A stretch of DNA of 64,000 nucleotides, taken from the NCBI RefSeq assembly GCF_024323335.1, contig NC_066582.1, positions 87,168,944 through 87,232,943 on the forward strand. The letters run 5' to 3'. The DNA is from Lathyrus oleraceus (taxonomy: Eukaryota > Streptophyta > Magnoliopsida > Fabales > Fabaceae). Below, piece by piece: positions 43,564-55,591 of the stretch; the first letter of the stretch is position 1, and each line of letters begins with the position of its first letter. A model generated the notes under the pieces. The model was not told the DNA's origin. It saw only the letters and a list, made by a program, of their open reading frames with translations, and ran no database searches. The position numbers and the translations under genes were made by a program.

Positions 43564-45716
43564 TCAGGGCTCTTCCGTACTTGGCAAGTCGGGATATAAA
43601 TCATCAATCCAATCGCCATAAATACGGTTGATCTTGTTTAATTTCTTCCAAAGTAATTCCTTCTTTGCCTTCTTCTCCTCTTCCGTCATCGCAGATACAC
43701 TTGCTGGTAATGTAGGTGTATCCGTCATCGCAGATACACTTGCTGGTAATGTAGGTGCGTTATTGGTTGAAAAACCTGTTGTTGGTAAAGTTGGAATGAC
43801 AGCTTTTGTTGAATTTGCTATGGCAACTGCAGCTTCTGCTTCAATGCCTCCACCAGGAACATGTAACTCTGAAAAGCAAAACAACCAATACTTCATGAGT
43901 CAGAAGAAGATACCCAGAAACAAAACAGTTTCAATTGTTATAATCATCTTTAAATTTTTATTCACATAATGCTTAAGTATGATACAAAAACAAACAAGAT
44001 ATAAAAAAAACGGCAATGGCCACAATTGTGGCTAAGACTTTAAGGTTTTTGATGTCTCCGTCAAATTACAAAGAGAAGCCTTTCCTAATTTACTACATCA
44101 AATTTTAACTTATCAAAATTGAATCATAAAATAAATCTAAGAAAGCGAGATTAGTAGGATAAGAATAAAATATCTACCTAAAAAAAGGGAAAATATCAAC
44201 CTATGAAAAAAGAAAGGATCATTTATACGAAACAATAAATGTGCTTTTGTTTATTGGACCACGGTTACTTAGCACAAGTATCTGTGTGTACCAAAGTGGA
44301 ATATCCAAAAAGTTATTTGAAAAGTAATCTTGTTACCTACTTGTTTAACCACAAGTAGGTGATGATTATCTGGTTCGATTAAGTGATGCTCATTTGGTAT
44401 GAGTACGTCACGATCATCTAGAATGATGCCATAAGGTAAAAGGAGTAACAGTGTGTTCATGTTGGATGGTGAAATATAAACACGCCATTGCAGCTTATGG
44501 CAACGCCGTGGTGGACATCCCTTTACAAACTGTCGATGGCAGTTGTCAAAAAATCTGCCACGCCCTTTATTGCTAAGCTGCATAGCGGAAGTTGGACAAA
44601 CCGCTATTGCTCTGCAATGCGCTAAGCTATTTATTACAAAATGTTGTCAAATAGCCTCTATAACAGCACTATAGAACCGTTTCATAGCAAAATTCTATCA
44701 ATCCACTATTGAAAATACTGGCCACGCCATTTAACAACACTGATATATGAACCTTAGATAAAGCAGTGCTATCACTAGCAGATTGCGGGGATCAGTTATA
44801 TAAACATTAGCAGTATAAACATGGTTTCGCGCCCTATGGCGGCAGGCACAAAATCTTTCGCGCCATGGCGCTGCAATGACGAAAATGTGACGACACGACA
44901 AAAGAAGTAATCACTAATCATACAGATAAGTGTCTATTACTTTTAAACTGAAGCGCATCTGTTGTATAATCAAAATACCAGCTAGCAAACTAAACATGAA
45001 AACATCTTACACAACAAGGAAACCAACACACAATCATATTAGAAACGAAAAGCAGTCCTATTACCTGCATCACCATGAGCAAAGTGACAGCCATCACCAA
45101 AGGGACAGCTCCCGGTATTTTTCCACCTGAGACAGATCTTAGTCTTCCAATAAGTTCCCCTTTCCTGCTTACTTCCAGCCCTACTTCCTTCCAAATTATT
45201 ACAAGTCTCAATGCTGATTGCTGACGACTCTCTTGTTTTCCATGAGTCGTCCCTAAACTTGGAAGGATTCTCGTGAAGAAAGTTACAGTTATCACCATAA
45301 GGACATATCTCACCATTGCAATACTTCTTGCACAGCTTCATCTTCTGAATGATTTTTTCGTCACGTTCTTCGGTACGAGGACCCACAAGCTCCTGCCAGT
45401 TCGGTGGGGGCTGCCTTATCTCATCAGCCCCATGAGCATAGGTGCAATTCTCACCGTTTCTGCAGGTACCAAGCCCGAACTTGGTACAAATACGGGTCTT
45501 GAAGAAAATGTTGCCGGTTCGTCTGTTTGGTGCATTGGATTGCTTGTTGTCCGGAACTCTTGACCTTCGGAAGGAATGGGAAGCATCGGATGCTGAACGT
45601 GGATTGTTGCTGATCGGGAATTGAGGCGGCGTCACGTCAATGATATCGGTGCTGCTTGATGATGAGAATTGCGGTGGTGACATCTTCAACGTTGGAATGT
45701 TTTCTGGATGATTCAT
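43564..45716 (-). CDS. CCCH zinc-finger protein (C3H39-like), two exons
   Basis: Exon 1 is 45716-45065, exon 2 is 43868-43564; the intron has donor CAG|GTAATA and acceptor TTTTGCTTTTCAG. Joining them keeps the frame (HGDA-E-LHVP) and gives 318 residues. Three CCCH fingers: residues 77-95 (C-x7-C-x5-C-x3-H), 129-148 and 195-214 (both C-x8-C-x5-C-x3-H). The layout matches plant C3H39-type proteins, presumed RNA-binding regulators. Exon 2 has a 13-residue tandem repeat (TLPASVSAMT, twice) and a Lys/Glu-rich end. The Met at 45716 is chosen because the preceding TTTTATTAGCAG looks like a splice acceptor, suggesting a 5' UTR intron. Intact, and the only clear host gene here. Confidence 0.9.
44480..44890. 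mobile_element. Possible small transposon fragment in CCCH intron
   Basis: Inside the 1.2-kb intron is a GC-richer block with repeated, partly inverted elements (TGGCAACGCCGTGG, CCGCTATTGC, GGCCACGCCATTTA, CGCCCTATGGCGG, CGCGCCATGGCGC). This looks like a MITE or other small repeat, but I find no clear termini or TSD. The open frame at 44269-44583 on the minus strand appears to be carried by it. Confidence 0.35.
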
Positions 45717-46064
45717 GGCTGCTAATAAAACCAAAAAAAACAAACAAGTTGAGTGAAATTTTGAGTCCTTTTGATTTTATTAACGTTGATCAATGAAATC
45801 AACATACAGATAAAATTTGGAGGTGAGTATCAATAGTGAAATAGTGACATGCAAATGGTTACAATATTGATCAAAATAATGAATGCAAAACAGTAAAATG
45901 AAAAGAGAAAGAAAACTGTACTGTGGGTTGAAAAATAAAGACAAGAATATCGGAGGAATGAAAATGAAGACGAGAATTTTGGGGAGAAAACAAAATGCGA
46001 TGTTCAAGCTTTGGATATTTTGAGTGAGTTTGGAGTGCCGTTTGTTAGAAAAGAGTGAAAAACA

Positions 46065-46072
46065 TATATATA
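46065..46072 (-). promoter_or_regulatory. Candidate TATA box of CCCH gene
   Basis: TATATATA on the minus strand about 350 bp upstream of the start codon, followed by a C/T-rich leader as expected for a plant promoter. The distance fits a leader containing a short intron. No other candidate nearby is as good. Confidence 0.4.
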
Positions 46073-46371
46073 GTACGCAGTTTAAGGTTTTTTGTTGGGT
46101 TAACAAAAAAAACCTAGTTGCTGTCACAATCCTGTTGGACTAATCACTAGTTAGTCACTGTCACTAATTAAACTACTGGGGGTGCGGGTAAAATAAATGG
46201 AGTACACTTAAATCATACTAGTTAAAATGATTTTTTTTTTTACATAAATTAAGAATAATTATTGTTGTATGAGAAAGACAAATTATATATGATTTTATAA
46301 TATTATATTTCATTTATCATAGGTGAAAGAAAAATTTAATAAATTAAAAGAAGAAATAATAATAAATGATA

Positions 46372-46635
46372 CTCTCTCCGTTCTTTTTTAAGTGTCATTT
46401 TTTATTTTTTATACATATCAAGAAATGTAATCATTATTGTTACTTTTCAAACAATAATTCTTATTTTATCTATAATACCCTTAATTATTTATTTTACTTT
46501 TTTTCTCTATATAATAATTATTTAGGGGTAATTTTGACAAAATTGTAATTAATACTACCTTAAATTTTGCAAGTGACAATTAAAAAAATATAATTCTTTT
46601 ACAAGAAATGGAGACTTAAAAAAGAACGGAGGGAG
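46372..46635. mobile_element. Stowaway-type MITE
   Basis: 264 bp between TA dinucleotides (46370-46371 and 46636-46637). Terminal inverted repeats CTCTCTCCGTTCTTTTTTAA and CTCCCTCCGTTCTTTTTTAA (the latter from the complement) match over about 25 bp with two mismatches. CTCCCTCCGT with TA TSD is the Stowaway signature. No coding capacity; it would depend on a Mariner-like transposase elsewhere. Confidence 0.9.
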
Positions 46636-46824
46636 TAGAGAATAGGTTGAAAAAAATCAATAGTGTTGCATTAGAATCGTAAAATAAATTATAATTTGAG
46701 ATTTTTTTTAAAAAGTGAATTATATGTATCTTTGTTGAGAATATATAAATATTAAAATAGTCAACTCTTGGCGCCAGTTATCCATAAGACAAAATGACAT
46801 CTCAAAATAAAATATGTAATATTG

Positions 46825-46956
<132 letters not shown>

Positions 46957-46984
46957 AACAATGAATAGCTTCCCCTCTGAGCAT

Positions 46985-48130
46985 CACTTCAAAACAATAA
47001 ATATGACACATGGGTATTTGTTGATCTACCTTTCCATAACTCATATGGAGAGATACCGATTAACTTTAAAGAAATCTTATTCATTATATGACATGCAGAT
47101 TGTAATGCTCCACCCCACAAATTAAATGTTTATTCAGAATGCATTAATATAGCATTTATAATTTTTTGATATGTTCGATTCTTTCTCTCGACTAGATCAT
47201 TTTGTTGTGGTGTACGAGACGCTGAACATTCATGTATAATGTCATATTTTTCATAATATACATCAAATTCGTAGAAAAATATACATTGCCACTATCACTT
47301 TTAAAGACATTGATACTTCTACTTAATTGATTTTCTACTTCCGCTTTATAGATTTTAAAGGCATTAAGAGCATCATCTTTATGCTTTAGAAGATATACAT
47401 GTGTTAACCTAGAGCAATCATCAATAAAGGTTATGAAATACTGGTTCCTCCCATGGGTTAGCATGTCATTAAATTTACACAAATCATAGTGCACCAGATC
47501 AAGCAAATTTGATTTTCTTTCAACACTTTTGAAAGGTTTTTTGATTTGACACATATTTCACATTTTTCGAAATCATGAATATTGCATGAGATCAAACTAA
47601 ATTTATTTAGTCTATTCATAGTACTAATATCAATATATGTTAATCTAGAATGCCATAAAGAAGTAGATTCAAGTATATAAGCAAAATTAGAAAGTTCATT
47701 AATAATATTATCCGTAGTACAAAGTTTGATCAATTCCTTGACGAAATATCATTTTCCTACAAATATACTATTACGGGTCTAAATTAGTTTGCCCGATTCA
47801 TATACAGACTTAATACCAGTTTTTCCAACTAGTCCCCACTAACTAGGTTCCTATTCATGTCGGGGACATGGAGTACATTGACAAGAGTGACTTTCTTTTA
47901 GGAAGTGAAATTCAGTCCGATAGATCCTTTTTCAACGACTCTAGATTGTCCATCATTTACTTCAAAATAGTTTTTAAATGCTGATTTGTCATAAGAAACA
48001 TGTATGGTAGCACATGTATCATACCACCATCGTTGCATTTTGTCTCTGTAGCAATTATGTCGTCATTTGTATGAATGATAGTGTCCACTACAAGCCGCTA
48101 CTAACGCCCACGTCCTTGGACCCGGTGTTG
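46985..48130 (-). pseudogene. Ty1/copia fragment: protease to integrase
   Basis: Degenerate. From high to low coordinate on the minus strand: protease region (ATVHVSYDKSAFK, then VLHVPDMNRNLVS, about 48020-47850), pre-integrase (SLWHSRLTYIDISTMNRL near 47660; CEICVKSKNL), integrase FITFIDDCSRLTHVYLL near 47430, KSDSGNVYF (normally SDxGxE/F, with the Glu/Phe part changed), and ERKNRTYQ then ACHIMNKI to about 46990, where it stops near the (AT)n tract. Multiple stops. No LTRs seen. Confidence 0.8.
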
Positions 48131-49560
48131 TACGGGTGAGGGGTTGTTTAGATGAGAGATGTGGTAAAATGTTTGAGACCACCACATTTGTCCCTGTGAC
48201 ATTTTATCCTCTTCCGCTTATTTATTAGTTTACTATTTTTAAGTCTTTATAAATATTTTTAAAATGAGAATCACTTGAAACTATTAATAATATATTTATT
48301 ATCATTAACTCAGCTTAACATTTCTTATCATATTGGAACACTTCCATAGAAATTAATTATCCATAATTTCCAACAAAATACTCCAAAGTTTGAGCTCTCA
48401 CACTATTAAGATCCTTGTTTACGTGGTTGAAAATTAAATGGTTTAATCTTAGTTCAATAATAAATTATTTTACTGAGTATTTTGATAAATAGATATGAGT
48501 TTATGCAATTGAAATTCCTAGAATTTTGTTTTATGTTTCATTTGTAGAAGTTATCATTGTAACAAGAGCAACCAAGTTTATGGCGCCCCTAACACAACAT
48601 ATTTGCAACTTAAATCATCTTTACGAAGATTTGAAAACATTCTTAAAGAGGAGGTTTCATCAAAACAAAACATGTAGAATAATATATAACAATATAAGAA
48701 TAGTATACATAGTTTCAACATGTTTCATAAATTCCTTCTCGAGGACCCATGTATATCGAGTATACATGCTTTTAAATTTATATTCCGCTAACACTTCACA
48801 TAACCCTCACATATTTACTTACATTTGCATGCATTATTACTCGGATACTTTAATACTTAGTTCATTCCTATCGTATATGGTCCTAACATTTGATCATAAA
48901 TCTTACCATTTACACACAAAATTTATAAGGAACTTAGAAAATAAATAATGGTACCAATAATGAACTTATTAATGTAACTCATCAAGAACCTTTTATTTGA
49001 AATTAGAAAAAACACAATTAAAAGGAAAAGCGATCTAAAAAGACAAAATTGTCTAAATTATTAATCACCAAATTTATATGGTTAATTTGTTATTGTATTT
49101 CATATGATTATTAATTATTCATAATTATTAAATGTTGCAAAAATATCATCCGCAAAATACTTAATTATGAATATAAATTGTTAGAAAGATTGCAAATGTC
49201 ATTAAGATTCTCCTTGAGATCATACCTATGAGACCTTAAATCTTAAATTATTTTTCAGATACTTTTACTAATTTATAGTAATATCTATAATATATAAAAT
49301 CTAATATAGTTTTCCTATTATAGAGAAAAAAACAAAAACAAAAAATCATTAAATTTTTTTATCACACAAAAAAAAAACGAAAAACAAATATAAGTATACA
49401 TAAAAAGGAAATTAGAATATTTCAAATGACAATTAATCATTTTTATAAAAGAAAAGAGAAAGTGCTACGATAAATAAAAATTATAAAAAAGTAGTATAAA
49501 GAAATAAATTGTCCATATTTTTTTAATAGGCATTGATTCATTCAAGAAAAGATTGAGTAT
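48131..49560. other. AT-rich DNA without recognisable gene
   Basis: One 140-codon plus-strand frame (48526-48948) has no domain, is rich in Ile/Tyr/His/Ser and looks like chance. I see nothing else here. Confidence 0.5.
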
Positions 49561-51690
49561 AAGGGGTACTCAAACCTAATACAGATAACACACATTATCG
49601 TGCCTTCTTAAAATAAAACAAGGGAAAAGTATTCCAATCACAAAAACTACTAAAAGCAGATGGATTACAACTTACACCTAACTATTTCCACAACAGAAAT
49701 TTGATAGTCGTCATACATTTGTCGAAATTGAAAACGATGTCTTTAAACATAAGAGCATTATGCATCATCCAAATATTCCATAAAGAATTCAACCAAACCA
49801 CACGAATAATGTTTCTTCATCCTTTTCCGTCACCTTATGACAATTTAGAATAAAAGAAGACAACTCCTCAATAGATAAAGTCAAGTTGTTTCCTAAGCGA
49901 TTACCCACCTTTGCCCAAATTCTTCCAGTAACTTCACACATGTCATATAAATGAATATTTGATTCCTCTTCCTTAAAACAGAAAGCACAATTGTTATCTC
50001 TATCATCTACCACAATACCTCTTCTCACTAATTGATCTCTTGTTGGAAGCCTATTAAGGGTCAATCTCCATCCGAACATCAGAATGTTAGAAAAAGTCTA
50101 CACCTTCCAAATAAAAGAGAGAGCATGTCACACTTCTTAGTCACCAACCCATCAATTGACCTTGAAATTAAAATTTTGCAACAAGATTTAACATAAAATA
50201 CCTCATTGGCTTCAAACGTCCAATCGAACTCGTCCTCCACATCCTGCACTAATTCGGCATTTGATAACATATAATTAACTTCCTCCAATTGTAACTTGTC
50301 AATAACATTATGGTTTATCACAATATCCTGAAAATTCCAGCACCACGATCCACCATTCAACCCTCTTGCATCTGTAACACTAGTAAAAGGATCCGTTGTT
50401 GCAACATAAATTTTAGGAAAAACATCTATCAAAGATTGATTGCCTAGTCAGTTTATGTGCCAAAAGGAAATCCTTCTTCCTTCATTTAACCTGTACTTGA
50501 TAAAATAAGAAAAACAATAATGCTTTTCTTTAGAATTAATATCCACCATTATAAGATCCCTCCACCATATAGAATCTCCTTTATAAATCACTCTTTTGTC
50601 GCTAATAAACATTTTCGCTTCCGAATTCTTATACCTATAACGTAACAACCAACTCCATAAAGCATTCTTCTCCTTCAAAATCCCTCACTTCCACTTAATA
50701 AAAAGAGCCTTGTCCAAACCCTCGATGTTCATAATACCAAGACCCATATAATCTTTAGATTTACACACTATGTTCCAACTCACCCAATGAATGGTCCTCT
50801 TGTTCTCATCCCCTCGCCACATCAATTTTCTTTGAATGATTTGAATGTCTTTTAACACCTTAATAGGAGCTTTGTAAAAAGACAATGTGTATATGGGAAT
50901 GGAATTCAGAGTAAAGTTAATCAAGACTACTCTCCCACCCAAAGAAAGATGTCTCTCTTTCCACATAGATGTCATTTTCCTAATATTTCTTACCAACTCC
51001 TTCCACATGTACTCTCTTTTAGTACTATCCCCGACCATCACACCAAGAAATTTAAAAGGCAGATGATCAATACTGCAAGCTAGAAAGGAAGATGTTGCGT
51101 TCATACTCCATTTACAAAAATTAATACCAAAAATGTTACTTTTATAAAAGTTAACTCTCAACCATGAGATCATTTTGAATCCTCTCAAAAAAGCCTTAAC
51201 GCTCTATTACCATCTCCTAAGATAATAGTGACATCTGTGAACTGTAGAATATCAATAAATTCCTCTTCATTAATTCAGAATCCTCTAAATTCCCCTAATT
51301 CCACTACTATGTCTGTTAACCCTGTGAGGCCTTCCATGGCTATTACAAACAAGAAAGGAGATAATTGATCTACTTGTGATAAGCCTCTCTCGACCTTGAA
51401 TAGTCAAATTGGTACCACTATTTCCTTCCTATGACTTCTATCAAACCTCCACCACCTTGAGCTACGTATCCTAAACCATCTCCAATAAATTCTCCTTACT
51501 TGTCGTTATCATGTCCTTTATACTTTCCTCTGTAGCATGAATATCAAACAAAACATTTTTTCTTATATGCAACATATTTTGTTAAAAAGGTGAAAAACTC
51601 TAACTATCATCAACCCTATCAAGGACTATCAATGCCTTATCGCCATTGACTTCTTCATAAGTCGCATCCATATCATCATCTCACTTATCT
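49560..51690 (-). pseudogene. LINE (non-LTR) retrotransposon fragment: RT and zf-RVT
   Basis: From high to low coordinate: RT core with QLSPFLFVIAMEGL (about 51350) and the catalytic stretch reading FTDVT instead of FADDT (about 51219-51245), then the RT thumb region (LPFKFLGVMVGDS, WKERHLSLGGRVVLI, 51188-50685), TLWSWLLRYRY-like sequence (50678-50448), and the zinc-binding RT-associated end WRLTLNRLPTRDQLVRRG with CAFCFKEEESNIHL (50079-49789). Frames shift at several points. The 5' ORF1/endonuclease part is missing. L1-type by motif order. Confidence 0.85.
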
Positions 51691-51759
51691 TCATCATATT
51701 TTCTTTAAGCGGGACCTTTGGGAAGTAGCTTATGAAGGCTAGATTTTGGAATTGTTAAT

Positions 51760-52090
51760 GAGGATGGGCTTTGGGATTTTGGAGACATTGGGTGAGGCCG
51801 GGCTCTTTGATTATGAATGTTGGGTACCAAACAAGACCGAGAATTTTGGGTAAATGCCAAGTGAGGTTGGGCTTTTTGTAGGGTGTTGAATGAGGTTGGG
51901 TTTTGGTTTTTTTAGATGTGTCAAGTAAATTTGGGCTTTCGTGAGGTGCCAAGTAAGGTTGGGCTTTTGCAAGGTACCAAGTAGGATCGGAATTTTGTGA
52001 GGTGCCAAGTAGGATTGGGATTTTGTGAGGTGCCGAGTAGGATTGAGCTTTTGTGAGGTGTCAAGTAAGATTGGGCTTTATGAGGAGGTA
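51760..52090. repeat. 28-bp minisatellite
   Basis: Degenerate units such as TTGGGATTTTGTGAGGTGCC then AAGTAGGA. Four consecutive copies of 28 bp run from about 51958 to 52070; earlier units (51760-51950) are more diverged. Overlapping minus-strand frames encoding WHLTK/PNLI-like repeats are by-products. Confidence 0.85.
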
Positions 52091-54215
52091 GGATTCATGT
52101 CGTGGGAATATGCCAGGTGGATGATATGATATGCATGATTAGATGCTAGACTGAAGCAACATGATTGATGCATGATGATGATTTATGCGTTGCGTTAAAT
52201 GTTTCACCGAGTTCCCCTAGTGTGGGTCATGGGTGGTTATGACTTAGAGAGGTTGTTCGTGTAACCAAGCTATTTGCCAAGAGGTGGTAGGGTATTATCT
52301 TAACATGATTTCCCGATACTCGTTTCAAACTTGACGATTGCTAATGTATGACAAAGCTTGTATGTTCATCTTGAAAGTATTGATAGGGCTTGTCACTGCA
52401 GTATCCTATAGTTTCCCCAATTTGTTGGGTCTTTGAAGAGGTTCACCTCAACATGAGTTTTTAAGCAGCATGGCCATACCATTCACTTGAGACAGTCTGT
52501 CATTGTATGAGCGTTGGAGAGATTCATCCTCGACTAATTGACTCTTGGAGTGATCTGGCCCTGATGAACCATTTTTTAAGCGATTTATTTTGATCAACCT
52601 TGCAGCGGTCAACCCCAGATTGATTGATCCTTATAGGGGTTTTCCCTTGTTTATAGGTGTTGATTGCAGTATTTATTTATCATCTCCACATGGATTAGTG
52701 TGATATCAATGTCGTTCAATAATCACAAAGATTTTAAGCTTGGTCTGCAGGTTTTATTTTAAAGTTACGCTATCTAAAACGGATGACTGGAAAATAAAGC
52801 TTCAGAGAGGTGAGAACTTGTCAGGATCAAATTTTATCTACCTCAAATACATACTTTACCAATCAGTTGTACACAATCATAAACATTCATCAATATCATC
52901 ATGTATCACTCACAAAAGAGTTCATGTCTAAACTTCTAATAAGATTTCTACCTTATTGTTTAATCGACGATCTCTCAGCCTATTTAACAATATGGAAAAT
53001 TAAGAATCGATACTCACGGTGAATGTTAAACCTAAATCTATGTCTAGAGTTTAGAACCTAACAAAATGTTTATCCTAGATCTAGTTTCGAAGAGTATTTA
53101 TCAATAACGGTTCAAATCAATAGATAAACAATTATACACGGATAACATCGATATAAATTTGTGAATAGATTATACATAACACCATGATTAATAAAAATAC
53201 ATACTATAAAAGTGAACTTACATCCAATCCCAACAAGAAAGGGATTTAGCTACACATAGTAGCTAGATACAAAGAGAAAAATGAAAAGGAACAATCATCC
53301 ACCGTGATTTCCCAATGATAGATACGAATCAAACTTCGGATCTTCAAGAAGCACCCTAACTTTTTGTTTTCTAAGCCTCACTCTCTCCAAAAATGGCTTC
53401 TCTTGACTATTCCAAGAGAGAAAATGAAAACATATCCGAAAAACAAGAGAGAAGACCCAAAATTCTGATTTGGATCTATTTATAAAAAGTTAGAAATTGC
53501 CTATCTCTTCCGGCGAGCAAGGGATCGCCCGATAAAATCACCTTTAAGTGTCGTCCACTTGGCTCAGACACAATAAATTGTCATTGGTAAAATGTCTATT
53601 CTCGCCCGACGACCACACCCTCGCCCGACGAACTCAAAATCCCAAATCCTCGTCCGACAACCAACACGAGTTTTGCTCCTAGAATTCAATTTTCTGGCCT
53701 CGCCAAAGCTCGCTGGGCGAGCTCGCTTCCTGCTCGCCAGTTGGCACCGAGCGAACATGCCAGAATTTCCCATCTTGGCTTTGTTCCTTGTTATTTGAAT
53801 TGTGTCTTTTTCTATTGATTCTTGCAACATTTCCTGCACACTAACACACAATCAAGGATACCAAAGCCAATTACAATTTATATGACATTCGGTGGCAAAC
53901 ATAGGGAATTCAACGACCGAAAACACAAAATAAAGAAAAATGCCAAGTTTTTATATGCAATTTATAGCCCAATTTGGCACTTATAAGTAGGTCTTCTGAA
54001 ATATTTTCCTGAAAAGGAACTTGGATACAACCATGCTTTGATACGACCTTGATATGAATTGCCTCAATATTTAAATCTTGGGAAAGCATGCCATTGATTG
54101 ATTAACTTTTGGAGTGATTGGCTTCACCATGTTGTTAAGGTGTCCTGCCCCAGTATGAGATTCTTGAATGAAGTGAAGGATAATGCTAAATCGTTTGTTG
54201 TCGAGATAGATGTTG
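52091..54215. other. Unassigned repetitive-looking DNA
   Basis: No gene. 53505-53760 has several CTCGCCCGACGA-type segments and a GCTCGCTGGGCGAGC dyad near 53709, reminiscent of the TCGCTAGGCGAGC segments in the Ogre LTR at 61980-62060. Some phrases (TTGGAGTGAT, CACTTGAGACAG) suggest LTR or leader sequence of another retrotransposon, but I found no matching second copy in the window. Confidence 0.4.
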
Positions 54216-54220
54216 GTCAA

Positions 54221-55378
54221 TGTAGATGTTTTTGATTGGCTGCATTTTATGTTAAAACACTTACTATACTCTGATGTCTTGACTGATGTCATGACATACT
54301 TGAGTAGTATGCTGCAGGATTAGCTAATACAGGATTTACTAAATGTCAAACTGAATGTTATGACATTCATCCCTGACAACAGATACTGAATTATAGGCCA
54401 GTTGGTTTTTCTGGTATAGTTCAGTATTTAATTCAGGCTGCTGTTTCAGGAAACTAACAGCAGAGCTAGAATTAAGAGACCTAGCATATGGCATATGTTC
54501 TGGACGTCAAACTGAATGTTATGACATTCATTCCTGGCAGCATATGCTAAAGTGTAGGCTAGTTAGTTTTTCTATTATGATTCAGTATTTATCTCAGGCT
54601 ATTTTTCAGGAATCTAACAGCTGTGCTAAAATCCAGGAAACTAACAACTGTGCTAAAATTAAGAGGCCTAGCATATAGCCTATTTGTTAGCACCCTAATA
54701 TGTGGAAATTAGGTTAACTTGCTTAACCTTAATTTTAGGAAATTCAAGTACAAGGCCCAAGTTCTGCATTATAAAAGGAAGGTAGTCCTACTTTCAGCAA
54801 TTCAAGGGTTTGAAGCGTGAAGCATTTATTGTATCATCATATTTCACTGTTGTACTTTGTTTGTGTCTTGTATTAGGTTTTACTTGTGAGCCCAGCAATT
54901 ATCACCTAGATGATTGCATTGGACTAGGGTGTTCATTGAGTTGTAATTGTTGTGTCACTCTAAGATTTTAAGCGTGAGTGTTGTGTTTCTTGATTAATGC
55001 TGTTAAGCACAATCAAGAGTTGTTTGAAGTATAACTTTGCCATTGACTTTAAACTAATTAAAGGTTGTAATCACTGTGGTGATTGAGGGGGAGTGAGTAG
55101 GAACTCTGGTCTTAGTTTAGATTGAAATTGCATTGGGTAGGTCTTAAGTGATAGGATTAAACAGTTGGTTTAAGTCCTGAATTAATACTGCTTATAGTGG
55201 ATTTCCTCCCTGGCTTGGTAGCCCCCAGACGTAGGTGTGTTTGTCACCGAACTGGGTAAACAATTGTGTGTGTCTTTTACTGCATTTTTCATTTACCTTC
55301 TGCATACATTTCCTGTCTGCGCAGAATTGGATGTCATAACATCCAGTGTGACATCGATAGTCTGTTACTAGAATTTCA
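54221..55378 (+). mobile_element. SIRE-like solo LTR
   Basis: 1158 bp, TGTAGATGTTTTTGATTGG … CTAGAATTTCA, with the same ends as the SIRE-like LTR at 22403-23787 (other strand). It is flanked on both sides by GTCAA (54216-54220 and 55379-55383). No primer-binding site follows. The matching 5-bp duplication shows this is a solo LTR, not the 5' LTR of the internal region that begins at 55592. Confidence 0.85.
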
Positions 55379-55383
55379 GTCAA

Positions 55384-55591
55384 CATTTTAGAAATGAACA
55401 ATTGTTTGTTGCTCGTAAATATATGCTTGAATGAGTCTGCATGGAGGTCAGTAATTGGGGTTTGGCATTGTAATCAGAAGGTCTGACAATGATTCAAATA
55501 GAAGGAAAACATTTGCAACCATGAGATACGAGAGACGTGACACATATGTTCCACTTATTTAGAATTTGAAACATGATGATACATGGAATAT
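55384..55591. other. Sequence between solo LTR and truncated SIRE-like element
   Basis: About 200 bp without SIRE homology. It continues the DNA left of 54216 (pre-insertion GTCAACATTTT) and joins SIRE gag at about 55592. It marks the 5' truncation breakpoint of the next element. Confidence 0.6.

Noticed and set aside
48526..48948. A 140-codon plus-strand frame
   Set aside because: AT-rich composition, no domain, no splice or promoter context; not supported as a gene.
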